Assembly: GCF_000801105.2 (NCBI RefSeq)
Contig: NC_079515.1
Coordinates: 27,117,407 to 27,181,406, forward strand
Direction of reading: 5' to 3'
Length of the DNA stretch: 64,000 nt
Source: Raphanus sativus
Lineage: Eukaryota > Streptophyta > Magnoliopsida > Brassicales > Brassicaceae
The position numbers were made by a program, and so were the translations under genes. The notes under the pieces were generated by a model. That model was not told the DNA's origin. It saw nothing but the letters and a program-made list of their open reading frames with translations, and did not search any database. Of the stretch, positions 35,562 to 55,686 are shown one piece after another; the stretch's first letter is position 1, and every line of letters begins with the position of its first letter.

Positions 35562-35937
35562 TAGATTGTTAAATATGTAATGAAACTTTATTGTCTATGT
35601 TCTCTTAGATATGTCAGAATTTTGAATTTAAAACCAGTCACTTAAAAAGGAAGGCCACTCTAGCAAAGGAATCTCCCCGGCACTGTATTAATAAATGTAT
35701 ATGTTCGTATTTTAGTTGAAGTCAAGATAGGAGTAATCTAGTTGGTTCAATATGGCACGGCGCAAGACCGCAAGCGAATAGCGACCGTTAATATTTTATT
35801 TCATTTTTTCTTCTTATAATTGTTGGAGCAGATTATTTGACCCAAAGAAATTAATGATAATATGCATAGTGGCAACTAGTTTGGCTAAACTATGAATTTT
35901 CTACGTTCCTGCGCATACATTTGCAAGTCTCTTCGCC

Positions 35938-35946
35938 TATATATAC
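35938..35946 (+). promoter_or_regulatory. TATA box of the BGLU27-like gene
   Basis: tatatatac in a CT-rich context, about 360 bp before the proposed start codon. The leader appears to hold an intron from about 36124 (tcg/gtatac) to 36246 (atgcag), which would bring the start codon nearer in the mRNA. Confidence 0.5.
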
Positions 35947-36299
35947 CTCCACATATCTCATCACTTCTCTCACAACTCAACAATCTCTACATTCTTTCTT
36001 TAAGAAAAAAAGAGATTCATTCATTTATTTCTTTTGCAAGAACAACACAAATCATTTTATTCCATTCTTTCATATTAGACAAATATAACCAGCGCCATTC
36101 GATTTAAAAGGATCTTCCAATCGGTATACCTTTTTTTGTTTTTTGACATCTCCAATCGGTATACTATTCTCCTATTATATATCAAAGTTATATAAATGTT
36201 TTCTCCCTATCTTTTAACTCATAATCTAATGTATATTTCTATGCAGATTTAAAAGGTTTCTCTCAAAGACTAAAACAGCTTATAAATCTTTTATAAACG

Positions 36300-38955
<2,656 letters not shown>

Positions 38956-39425
38956 ATTTATTAGCAAAATAGCTTTTCAACAAAGAGGGCTAGTAGCCTA
39001 GTTAAGGGTTCTTTTGCGGCTATAAAACTTTGTTCCTTTTTTCTTGTCTTCTATCATTCTTGTATTCAACTCAATTGAAATAATATAAAAGTTCCAAAAA
39101 ATAATGCATGCCATGGTAAACGACGAGACATATATACGTATCTTTTTCTTTCCCGGCGGAAAATATAGATCTTCGACGCTTCAAAAAATTGAACACTTTT
39201 ATAGACGAGCTATTTTTCAGAAAAGATGGGCTAAAGATGGAAAGCAAAGATGGGCTAATGATCTCTGATTCTTTGTGATACTAACTTTAAAAAGGGCTTT
39301 ATAGCATTGATTTGACTTGGTCCGTTATCCTTCACGGCCTATTTCAATGTATTTAAGAACACCTTAAAATTTCTACACATAATTAAGAAATCACTTAATT
39401 CTTTTCTACACTTAATATCATTTAA
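38956..39425. other. BGLU27 3' flank
   Basis: Probable 3' UTR (caattgaaataatataaaag near 39072) and spacer. It is duplicated after copy 2 at 45303-45772 with two or three base changes. The Helitron begins directly after it. Confidence 0.6.
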
Positions 39426-42400
39426 CTAGGATAAGATCCGCGCCTTGCGCGGGATGAAGTTGTTATTTTTATTATGTTTTGGAAAATGAAACAACAGTTC
39501 GGTTTCATTTGGATTAGGAGTATTCAATCCGGATATCGGGTAGGTTTCGGTTGGTTTGGTTTTTTCGGTATTTCGGTTAATAAAATATAATTGCTATTCT
39601 AAATCCATATTTACTTCGGTTCGATTTGGTTTACATCGGTTTTCAGTTTATTCGGTTTTATACCAAAAAACATAATTATTTACTTTGAGATCATATTATA
39701 TATTTAAATAAAAGAATAAAAATAAAAAATGCTTTTATCATCTAATTAAATAATCAAATCTAGAATTAATATCCAAACTCTGAATTTTGAAAAAAAAAAA
39801 AAAAAAAAACAAAACAGAAGCATGAAATAAAAACTTTTCTATTCTTCCATATTTAATGTGATTGTTTAATATCTTTTAATAATATAAAATAATAAAAGAA
39901 CTAAGATACAAATATTGTTATCAAATATTCATTATTCATAATAACGAATTTTCATATGTATGTTAATCATATTAGGTAATTTCATAACTTTTATTTAATG
40001 AAAGTGCGAGATTGTTTTTTGTACATTATTTATCAATTCGATAATTAGTTTAACAAAAAGTGTAATATAAGTTAAGATGAACAATATACTTTTCTAAGAA
40101 TATTATATTTTATATAGTTATTTATTAAATGAAACTTCATAATCATACGGTCCTATGATCATTCATATTGTTTTATAACAAAATATTTAAATAATTGATA
40201 ACAAAATTTTCAATGTGAAAAATTTAATAAGTTTATAATTTATAAATGTTCTTGAAAATTTATTGAAAGTTTTGTAATTAAAATATTGATGTAATCTTAT
40301 ATGTTATATAGTTTAATCTATATATATATATTTGTTTTATTATTAAATGATACTTTTTACTCATATGGTTTTAAAATCATGTGTATCTTTTTATAATAAA
40401 AGTGTTAACCATTGATTATTAATTTTTAACATAATAATTTTAATAGTTTTAGTCATTTATCGTTATTTTGTTAAAATTCAAAATATAGCATATTCGAAAA
40501 AATCTAGAATTTAATTTTATAGGTAATTCAATTGTTTAATTTATTTTAATAATATAAAATTAAACAAAAATTATGGAGAAGATATAAATTTTTATCAAAT
40601 TTTTATTATTAGAAACATTAATTGTCATATATATATATATTAGTCATTTATGATAATTCCGTAGGTTTTATTTGAGGAAAGAAAAAAAAATAGTAATTAT
40701 ATCTAGCAGAACAATCATAAATGCTTCTATTGTAAATATCATATCATATGATCATATCATATAGTTTAACCAACAAATTTATCTAGCAACATATAAAAAT
40801 CGAATGTGGACCTACTTATTTTCAATTGAATGTAATTGACTACCTAATTAAGTGACACCTAAGTATTAGGGTCTTTTTTAATTATTACAAAATTGAGGTT
40901 ACAATTTTTTAAATGTTTCTCTTTTAATATATAGAGGATTATCATAAAATTAAAATGTCAAATATATGATATTTACTATCATTAACTTTTCTTGCCAATC
41001 ACTCAAAATTATTCTCGGATTCTTTATTCGGTTTACTTGTGTATAATTAAAGTACCTTGCCAACCACTTAAATTGCTGACCAAGCATTCACGTTGGTTTT
41101 ATTCGGTTTGTTTAGTTTTTGTTGAATCACGGTTTGTTTAGTCTTGATTGAATCACGTTTTGGTTAAGTCGTAACAACGCCAGCCACAATATAATTTTCG
41201 TACGTGCATTTTTTATATGAAAAAATACTGCGTTCGAAATTTAGTTGGCCAACTACGTAGGTGCATGAACTTTCACACGAACCTCCATTAACTGTTACGA
41301 AAGACACCGACCACTAATGATCACAAAAAATATTGATGGTGAATTATTTTCTTACATAGTCTTAACTCCCCTGAAGGTACACTGAACATGAACTAAGACA
41401 GGCGTACCTGCATTAACTCGTAATAAGTTTGAGCAACACTATTGGTTACAGCATACATCGACCATTTTGTCTTTTTTTAACATTGTCTTAACTCCCCTGA
41501 AGCTACACTGAACAAACTCCACCCCTTCTTTTCCTTGAATGCAGCATTTCTTTGATCAATCCGCATGTACTTTCCGCAAGTATATTCTTCTTCTCGATCA
41601 TTGCTTCCTCACTGTAACAGAAAGCTTGTTAACGGAGTAATGAACATAATGAACATAACTCGTAAGAAGTTTGAGCAACAATATGGATTACATCAAACAT
41701 CGACCCTTTTGCATTTTTTAACATTTTCTTAACTTCCCTGAAGCTACACTGAACAAACTCCATCCCTTCATTTCCTTGAATGCAACATTGCTTTGATCAA
41801 TCTGCAGGTACTTTCCGCATGTCTATTCTTCCTCTCGATCATTGCTTCCTCTCTGTAACAGAGCGCTTCTTAACAGAGTAATGAACATAATCGATTTTCT
41901 CTGTTTCATATATAGATTTTCAACGTCAGAGCTTATCAACTTCGTTTTCAATAACCGATCATATTTCATGCGTGTTTTAGGCTTCTCAGCAAAAAAATTG
42001 CAACTAATAAACGTCTTGCTCACACTCTATTGTATTCTCTGCTTCGTGTAAAGATTACCAACGTCAGAACTCATCAACCTTATGCTCAATAACCTATCCT
42101 CTTCATATGTGCTTTTAATTCCTCGCAACGATTAAACGTCTTGCTCAAACTCTATTTACATTTTTTATTTTTCTTGCCAGCAGAGAATCTAAGTTTTTTT
42201 CATGTGGCCAGGAGACACTTGAGATCTCTTTGGTGTTCAAACATCTTAACACTGTAAACTAAACAGCATATGTGTGTGTAGAATCCCCGTATGTCGTCGA
42301 ACAGAGTCAACTCGTCTCAAACAATCGTGTATTCACTTTTTTTTTCGTTTCTTTCTACGTTTAAATAAGGAAAGTTCGGAGAATCAAAAAACTCCAAACG

Positions 42401-42476
42401 CTTCTCGTGACGACATGTGGCAGAGTCAATGTGAATGCATTAAATGCAAAATGCTTCTCTTTTAATAATAAGGGGA
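39426..42476 (-). mobile_element. Helitron (minus strand), 3051 bp, with preserved empty site
   Basis: On the minus strand it begins TCCCCTTATTATTAAAAGAG (from 42476) and ends with a hairpin cccgcgcaaggcgcgg, then atcttatcCTAG (39429-39426). The flanks are A (39425) and T (42477). The duplicated block after copy 2 has the uninterrupted site tttaa/tacttac (A 45772, T 45773), which defines both ends exactly. No Rep/helicase ORF. A second 5'-end-like sequence (tcctctatatattaaaag, minus strand, at 40938) lies inside, suggesting a chimeric structure. Confidence 0.9.
41410..42165. repeat. Two tandem duplications in the Helitron 5' part
   Basis: About 240-bp units at 41412-41655 and 41656-41890 share gtttgagcaaca, cttaactcccctgaagctac (variant cttccctg) and cgatcattgcttcctc. 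A second pair of about 120-bp units at 41920-42050 and 42057-42165 shares aacgtcaga-ctcatcaac and aaacgtcttgctca-actct. Confidence 0.75.
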
Positions 42477-43001
42477 TACTTACTTCAGAAAAATTTAATC
42501 AATCTAATAATGTGATGATTGTTTGCATGGTTTTCATATTTTGGTTTTAGTTTTTAACTTTTAATTTTTGGTTTTCAAATTTTAGTTTTAAGTTTTTGAT
42601 TTTACAATAGATTTTATTTTATCGAAAAACATGAATGATAATTTCAGTTAGTATTTTAGTTTTTGATTAAGTTTTTCTAAAATTTGATCAATGATTTTTC
42701 TTTTTAATTTTCTGTTATTTCAAAATTTGATTTATAATTTTTTATAAAAAAACTTAAAGTTAATAAAATAATATACCACATATTTTAATAAATAATACCA
42801 ATCTATTATTAACAAAATATTTTTGCAATACATATTTATTTTTTATTGATATGTTTAAGAAAATAAATTCTTAATATAAATTATTTACAATTATATATAG
42901 CTGCAAATTATATTAATTTCATTGATAAATCTAATTATATGTAAACTAATATTACTTTATAATGATATAACGAAACTAAGATAAAAATGAAACTTTTGCA
43001 G

Positions 43002-45302
<2,301 letters not shown>

Positions 45303-46710
45303 ATTTATTAGCAAAATAGCTTTTCAACAAAGAGGGCTAGTAGCCTAGTTAAGGGTTCTTTTGCGGCTATAAAACTTTGTTCCTTTTTTCTTGTCTTCTA
45401 TCATTCTTGTATTCAACTCAATTGAAATAATATAAAAGTTCCAAAAAATAATGCATGCCATGGTAAACGACGAAACATATATACGTATCTTTTTCTTTCC
45501 CGGCGGAAAATATAGATCTTCGACGCTTCAAAAAATTGAACACTTTTATAGACGAGCTATTTTTCAGAAAAGATGGGCTAAAGATGAAAAGCAAAGATGG
45601 GCTAATGATCTCTGATTCTTTGTGATACTAACTTTAAAAAGGGCTTTATAGCATTGATTTGACTTGGTCCGTTATCCTTCACGGCCTATTTCAATGTATT
45701 TAAGAACACCTTAAAATTTCTACACATAATTAAGAAATCACTTAATTCTTTTCTACACTTAATATCATTTAATACTTACTTCAGAATAATTTAATCAATC
45801 TAATAATGTGATGATTGTTTGCATGGTTTTCATATTTTGGTTTTAGTTTTTAACTTTTAATTTTTGGTTTTCAAATTTTAATTTTAGTTTTTGATTTTAC
45901 AATAGATTTTATTTTATCGAAAAACATGAATGATAATTTCAGTTAGTATTTTAGTTTTTGATTAAGTTTTTCTAAAATTTGATCAATGATTTTTCTTTTT
46001 AATTTTCTGTTATTTCAAAATTTGATTTATAATTTTTTATAAAAAAACTTAAAGTTAATAAAATAATATACCACATATTTTAATAAATAATACCAATCTA
46101 TTATTAACAAAATATTTTTGCAATACATATTTATTTTTTATTGATATGTTTAAGAAAATAAATTCTTAATATAAATTATTTACAATTATATATAGCTGCA
46201 AATTATATTAATTTCATTGATAAATCTAATTATATGTAAACTAATTGTAGATGTTTTTCCTTTTCACTGAACAAAAATAATATCTAACTTAATTTTATTA
46301 TATTTTTAATAAGCATGTGGATTTTAATGTACAAGTTGAATATATGAACATGTAAGGAAAATAATAAGTATAGATAATTATGAGAGAAGTGACTATTATA
46401 TATAAAAATGACCGAAAAGGTAAAATCAACTTCAAATGTTGCTGAAAACTTAAAAATACAGATTTTAGGTTTTGTTTACAATTAGATAGTTATTACAAAA
46501 CTAGTTTCTCTAAATTTTAGTAAATCTATTTTCCAAAATTTTGATGGGATGACAAAATTGTTTTTGAAACACAAAAACTAAAGACCTAAAATAATTTTTA
46601 TATAAAAGTTAAAAATAAAAGCTAACGAATATTACACTGTAGATTACAAATCATCTAAATTAACACAAAAAATCTCAATTAATATAATATAGGAGCATAA
46701 AATAACACTA

Positions 46711-46980
46711 CCTCCGTTTCTAAAAAATAATGTTCTCAAAAAAATTTTCGTTTCAAAAAATACTTTTTCTGTTTTTTTTTTACTTTTTTGTGTTTTTAAT
46801 ACATTGATTAATGATAAATTGTACATTTCAAAAAATATATTGTGTTTATTAAAATTTTATTGGTTAAAAATTATAGGGAATAATTCATTAAGAAAAATAA
46901 TGCATTGATAACAATAATTTCATGTTTTTCTTAATAAGTGCGAAAAACTTAAAACATACATCTTTTAAAAATAGAAGGAG
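46711..46980. mobile_element. Stowaway-like MITE
   Basis: Ends CCTCCGTTTCTAAAAAATAA and, inverted, tcttttaaaaatagaaggag, with TA on both sides. 270 bp, no ORF. Confidence 0.65.
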
Positions 46981-47014
46981 TAAATACACGGAAAATCTGT
47001 AATTTTCCTTATTA

Positions 47015-47250
47015 CTCCCTCTGTTTTTTAAAGATGTATGTTTTGGTGTTTTCACACATATTAAGAAAACACATTAACTATACATCATTTTTAGAAATTA
47101 TCAAATTCCAATGCATTTTAACCAATAATCTTTCAATAAATTCAATCAATTTTATTAAAATTTGTAATTTTTGTATAGGAAACATAAAAAATACATCTTT
47201 GTGAAACAATTTATTTTTCTAAAACATCTATCTTTAAAAAACAGAGGGAG
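47015..47250. mobile_element. Stowaway-like MITE
   Basis: Ends CTCCCTCTGTTTTTTAAAG and, inverted, ctttaaaaaacagagggag, nearly perfect, with TA flanks (47013-47014, 47251-47252). 236 bp. Confidence 0.8.
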
Positions 47251-47257
47251 TAATATA

Positions 47258-47525
47258 CTCACTCTGTTTTTAAATAATACATGTTTTGAGATTTTCACAC
47301 TTTTTAATAAAACATATTAAAATGTACTTATTAGTGCATAGTTTTTTGTTATTTTATATTTCCTATATTTCTAAACCAATAAAATTTCAAGAAATGCAAT
47401 TAATGTTTTTGAAATTCACAATTATTCATAATTAGTTGACAAAAATTACATTGAAAATATGAAAAATACATCTTTTTGAAACAAAAAAAATTTCTAAAAC
47501 ATACATCTTTGAAAAACAGAGGGAG
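47258..47525. mobile_element. Stowaway-like MITE
   Basis: Ends CTCACTCTGTTTTTAAATAA and, inverted, ctttgaaaaacagagggag, with TA flanks (47256-47257, 47526-47527). 268 bp. Only 7 bp separate it from the previous MITE. Confidence 0.75.
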
Positions 47526-48154
47526 TATCACATTAACATTCAACTTCAGAACCAGATAAAACGATTCGAGAAGTTGTCAAAAATCTCAAATATACATAAT
47601 TTGTAAATTTCAGTTATATTTTATCCACACGTTGGGTTTTACCAATATTTTTGCGTTGACCAAAATAATGGTGTCCACCCAATTCACGCAACAAAACCCC
47701 CCCTTACAAAGCGAATTTATATACGAATTCACATTTTTCAAATTATGAAAATTCAAAAACAATGCATTAATGTATAACGATTTCTAGAAAAAGCTGAAAT
47801 TGTTAACGTCTTTTTTTTTTTAATTATCATTGTTATCGCTTATCACAAGCTTATTTTCTAAAGGCTTCTTAGCATTAAATGTATTCGTAGTTCTCACGTC
47901 TTAGCTTTCCAATAATTTTCTGTCTGTGATGACTCAGATTTTGATTAGTTTAAGATTTTGTAGGATAAGGTATCAAATCTAAACATTTAGTAAAAAATAC
48001 AAACAATTAGTAAAAAATATTGTTATTTGGTACAATATCTTCTCCTCCAACAACTCTACTCTATCTATAGATACAACATTATTAACTCTTATTACAACAT
48101 ATCAAATCTAAACATTTCCCTTTTCTCATAAAGTTTTAGTTTTACACAGCCAAA

Positions 48155-51206
<3,052 letters not shown>

Positions 51207-53168
51207 TAATTCATGAGCTCTTTATCAAATATTGATGTATTCTACTATTTTTACAAGTACCGTTCCTTGTTGATACGCAGAAAATAAAGTTGGAGGGGGA
51301 GTTGTTCGATCTTACTAAATTTTAATAATGGGAAAAACTTAGATAATTATTAGCGTTGGATAGTTTCGAAATTAAAAAAGAAAATTAATCTCACATCTTA
51401 GTCTACGAAAGTTGGGAAGTTTATTTCACAGGCGGTCGTGACTCGAAAAAATGTATTTAGTTCGATTGGTTTCGACTTCAATATTCCAGAGTAATGTCAA
51501 GAAGTCTTAAGTTTCTGTTCGTGGACAGTCGTTGGGACAGTCCAAGGAACATATCGTTTTTTTTTTCAAAGGAACATATCATACCGTACTACATCGCTTT
51601 TTATAGAGATTCTTTGTCCCTGCTGAAGAAAACAAAATGGTGCTCATATAATAGTCATATCAATTATCATATTAGGGTTCTACTCATTTCTTGGCTCACA
51701 AGCTTCTTATGGTTATTCACTTATGGGTAAAGTGGTTCAGAATGAGGTGTTTATTTGTTAGCAAAATGGATAAATAGATAACTAAGAGCATCCGCAACAG
51801 TAATTCTCGGTTGGAAATCCTTAGAAATTTTTTTTTTATTGTTTTTCAACTAAAAAAATAACTAATGGTGGGCTGCCATCTAACCAGCGGGGCCCGTAAA
51901 CAATTACAGTAATCCAAAGAACTGATCCTTAAAGAAAGATATGAAGATGACAATCCTTATTATTGTGTGGGATCCATCAAAATTATTTACTATATTTTAC
52001 CTAGGTTTTAGCTAAAAACTTCCATTGAAGATGGTCTAAGCCATTCAACTCTGAATCCATGCATGGACTATTTAAAAAAATCCACACGTCTGACCAAACT
52101 AATCATGCCCAAGTTACACGACTTTTGATTAATTATGATAATAATTAATTTTTTTTTTGCTAAAGATAATAATAATTAATCTTTTTTGTTTTGTTTAATA
52201 TTTGATTAAGGGCATTCTAAAACCAGTTTATTTCATAATGGAGTTGGGGTAACAAATATTCAACCACACTTCATAATGGTGTAAATATGGATTTAGAGCA
52301 TTTTCATCTCTAGTTCACACACTACAAAAAAAAGATGGTTTAACATCATTTATTTTCAAAATTTACATTATTTATAAATGATGTAAAATAATTTTACATC
52401 ACTTAAAAAAGTGACTCTAAAAATGGTGATGCAAATAATTTACATCAATTCACTTAATAATTGATGTAAAATATAAATTATTTGCATCATTTACATAAAT
52501 GATGTTAATTATTTGCATGGTATCTCAGTAATTCACTTAACATGGTATCTCAGAACCTGATCCATATAGTTCAATCTAATCCATATCGATCTGGTCCAAA
52601 ATTGACCCATCGCTCCTTTCCCGAACATTATGAAATTAACACTCGAATAGTCATCATCTCAAATGAACGTATTAAACACAAAGTGTTTCCCATCGATCTT
52701 TTAAAATGATCCTTAGTAATACATGAGATAGAAATCCACTTGTATTTCCCATTCCATTCTACAATATTACTGCCATGCTATTGTAACAACCTATCCTGTG
52801 GATCCCGACTGGCTCTACAGATCATCGACCATAACTTCACACAGTCATACACGTAGATTATTGGTACGCTTAGCATTCCTCGAACCCATAACCTCACATT
52901 TTAACAACCTTCTCGCAGAATGAGCTGTCATCAATTAATCTTCTACTTGTTACTGTCCTTTTCCCCTATGGTTTTGTTATTGTTGTGCTATATTATGGCT
53001 TTTCAATACTGTGCCTACTCTATTCCGTTTACGTCAACTTTACAGCATTGGAAATCGTGTGCTAAGACCAACTATGAATCTCAATTTGGTTGTGAAACCC
53101 TCACAAAAGTTTCAATAGTATAAATCATATAACTGTATTTTACTTTACTCATACTATTGTGTCCACAG
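51207..53168. other. Spacer between BGLU16 and its pseudogene copy
   Basis: Contains a micro-insert at 51544-51580 (aaggaacatatc repeated around a T-run), a Tourist-like MITE (51786-52036), a T-run insert flanked by gataataattaat near 52137-52180, and a foldback-like AT-rich stretch with complementary atttacatcattta pieces at about 52340-52520. Exons 1-7 of the downstream pseudogene were not found here. Confidence 0.45.
51786..52036. mobile_element. Tourist-like (PIF/Harbinger) MITE
   Basis: Left end GAGCATCCGCAACAG, right end inverted GACCATCTTCAATGG, with TAA on both sides (51783-51785, 52037-52039). 251 bp, non-coding. Confidence 0.62.
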
Positions 53169-53816
53169 GCAAAAACAGATTGGCACTACCCTTATTCAGA
53201 TTCATTTTCTGACCGTTCTACCACAGTTCGAGCCACTGGATTCACCTTAGACTACTTCATGGAGCCTATCGTCAACGGTAAATATCCAACTGAGATGGTT
53301 AACCATGTGAAAAGATGGCCGCCTTCCTACATTCACACCAGAAGAGTCTTCGATGCTTAAAGGATCGTATGATTTCAGGGCGTTAACTATTACTCATCCT
53401 CCTACGTAAAAGATCGACGTGCCATGTGCAACTGAAAACATCACCATGTCCACTGATTCTTGGTCATGGACATGGTCATAGGTCCGTGAACCATGTGGTT
53501 ATTATACGTATAAATTGATTTCTCTGTTTTCTTTAATGATTTCATCATATTTTGTGTGTGTGTGTTTATATTGTATTAGGTGGGTGAAATGGAGTGCCTA
53601 TCGCTATCGGTCCAAAGGTTAGATTTTTTTTTTAATCTTTGTTTAGTTAAGAATTATACAAATCTTTGTTAAACTGACATTGTTTTTTTGTTACAGATTA
53701 AATTGACATTGTTAAGTATGTGTTTACAGTCTTTAGACGTTAAAAATGAAAAGTAGTTGTACATTTTAATATGTCTAAAATCTTAACTCATTTCAGGCTA
53801 GATAGGATTGGCTTTT

Positions 53817-54758
53817 TTTTTTTTGCTAAACAACTCTCTCATATTATTGACAAGACTTGGGTTCACTCCCTATGGTGAACCTTCAAATTCACCACCTCCC
53901 TAATAACCAATAACCAATCAAAGTGACAACTACACTAATTATAAAATAATTAAAAAAATAAATAACATTAATGCTAATGTCAATATTTAATCCCTAAATT
54001 CAAACTATATACCCTAAATCCAAATTCTAAACCCTAAATTTTAAATTATAAACCCAAACTCTATACCCTAAACCCAAACTCTATACCCTAAACCTAAATC
54101 TTAAACCCTAAACCCAAACCATAAATCATAAACCAAGAAATCTAAATTTTAAACCCAAAATTATACCCTAAACTCAAACCATAGACCCTAAACCCAAATC
54201 CTATACTCTAAAACCAAACCATAAACCCTAAACCCAAACCGTAGACCCTAAACCCAAACCCTAGACAGTAACCCAAACCATGAACTCTAAATCCAAAATT
54301 TAATTCTTAACCTTAAATTTCAAAAGAACAACATCTATATTAATCCAAATATTTAGGGTATAGGGTTTGGATTTTGTATTTACGTTTTGGGTTTAAAATC
54401 TAAGATTTGGGTTTAGGGTATAGGTTTGGATTTAAAGTTCAGATTTTTGGGTTTATGATTTATGGTTTGGGTTTAGGGTATAGAATTTGAGTTTAGGGTA
54501 TAGAGTTTGGGTTTATAATTTAGAATTTAGGGTTTAAAATTTGGATTTATGGTACAGAGTTTGAATTTATGGATTCGATAGTGATATTAGCATTATTAAA
54601 ATTGACACTATTTACTTTTTTTAATTATTTTGATTTTTGAAAAAAATTATTTAATATTTTTAATTATTAATCTAGTTGGCACTTTGATTGGTTATTAGAG
54701 AAGTGGTGAATTTGAAAGTTCACCATAGGAGATGAACCCAAATCTTGTCCCTCGTATT
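53817..54758. mobile_element. Foldback element with telomere-like repeats, copy B
   Basis: Inserted in exon 10 of the BGLU pseudogene. The 15-bp ataggattggctttt at 53802-53816 is repeated at 54759-54773; the intact BGLU16 exon shows the uninterrupted site (cggattggcttttga). The arms are long inverted repeats: gacaagacttgggttcac and ctatggtgaac on the left pair with gttcaccatag and gaacccaaatcttgtc on the right. The centre has ccctaaaccca arrays facing tgggtttaggg. A T-run follows the left duplication. 942 bp, no ORF. Confidence 0.78.
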
Positions 54759-54867
54759 ATAGGATTGGCTTTTGATTTATCCTAAGGGTATTCGTGATCT
54801 CTTACTATATGCAGAATTAAATGATCCCGTCTTGTACATAACAGAAAACGGTAATTCATAGCGTTTA

Positions 54868-54896
54868 TATATATATATATATATATTTATATATTA
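54868..54896. repeat. AT microsatellite
   Basis: A run of alternating ta dinucleotides in intron 10 of the BGLU pseudogene. Confidence 0.8.
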
Positions 54897-55199
54897 AGCC
54901 ATACTAAAGTTTCCTGAGCAAAAAAAAAAAAAGTTTCCTGAGCATAATAGTTCAGACTAATATTCTTTATCCTCTCTTTCTTTAAATCACGTAGGAGTGG
55001 ATGAAGGAAATATTGGCCAAATATCTCTTAACGACGATTTGAGAATTGATTACTATACTCATCACCTTAAGATGGTTCACGATGCTATCTCGTAAGTCCT
55101 CCTTTCTCGATCACATTAATAAACATCTCGTATTAGGAGTACCTGATCGGTTAACATGATCCAGTCCAAACCAAAGTTCTATTGAAAACGAACCAAAAA

Positions 55200-55361
55200 T
55201 GCTGGTAGCATAGTGGTGCTGTAAGGGGTTGGTTTTCTTGTGCCCGGGTTCAAACCACCTTTGAAATAAAGGGTTACTTTTAAATCGAAATATCTTAAAG
55301 CTAATTTCGGACATGATGGAGACTAAGGGCTTAAGACTTAATTTCCACAGTGAAAAATATA
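55200..55361 (+). mobile_element. tRNA-derived SINE
   Basis: Near its start ctggtagcatagtggtgc resembles a pol III A box, and gggttcaaacc 40 bp later a B box. It has an A-rich end, and aaccaaaaa occurs on both sides (55191-55199, 55362-55370) as a likely target duplication. About 162 bp, in intron 11 of the BGLU pseudogene. Confidence 0.58.
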
Positions 55362-55686
55362 AACCAAAAAATAAACAAACCAAAAGAACATAATATCTTC
55401 TGTTTATTACATCTTACAAATCTAACTTGAAATAAAATACAAACTATCAGTCAAAAAATACAAACTAACTGAAACTATATATTTAAAAATATTGAAAGCG
55501 TAATTCAAATGAAATGTAGGATGGGAGTGAATGTGAAAGGATATTTTGCATGGTCGTTGATGGATAACTTCGAGTGGGCGCGCGGAAGGATACACTGTCA
55601 GGTTCGGGCTAGTGTTTGTGGATTTAAAGATGCAGGTACCCAAAGAAATCAGCTAAGTGGTTTAGGAGATGGTTGAAAGGAGATTA

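Larger units (their letters stand above)
31855..36299. other. Long gene-free region upstream of BGLU27
   Basis: No convincing gene. Contents: a micro-insert at 32734-32810 (aacttgacgtaatagga on both sides), MITE-like sequence at about 33133-33440 (caccattgg near both ends in direct, not inverted, orientation), a Stowaway-like MITE at 34522-34767, a micro-insert at 35158-35203, AT microsatellites at 35419-35460 and 35528-35560, and the BGLU27 promoter from about 35700. Confidence 0.45.
46246..48154. other. Spacer between BGLU27 copy 2 and BGLU16
   Basis: Three Stowaway-like MITEs in a row (46711-47525) and the BGLU16 promoter. A TATA-like tatctatagata lies near 48061, about 95 bp before the start codon. 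No gene seen. Confidence 0.5.
53169..55686 (+). pseudogene. BGLU16-like beta-glucosidase pseudogene (exons 8-12)
   Basis: Matches the gene at 48155-51206 exon by exon: 53169-53481 (exon 8), 53580-53617 (exon 9), 53797 to 54850 (exon 10, split by a foldback element), 54995-55091 (exon 11) and from 55520 (exon 12). Exon 8 lacks about 26 nt for KGKIGIALN and has shifted frames near TFTPEES; exon 12 has 4 extra bases after NFEW (gcgcgcg) and losses after LVFVDL. Exons 1-7 are gone. The LTR retrotransposon at 55687 splits the last codons, whose remainder continues after 60832. ITENG is still readable at exon 10's end. Confidence 0.88.

Noticed and set aside
52330..52520. Foldback MITE with catttaca/tgtaaatg repeats
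   Set aside because: Several short complementary pieces exist but no defined ends or flanking duplication could be fixed.
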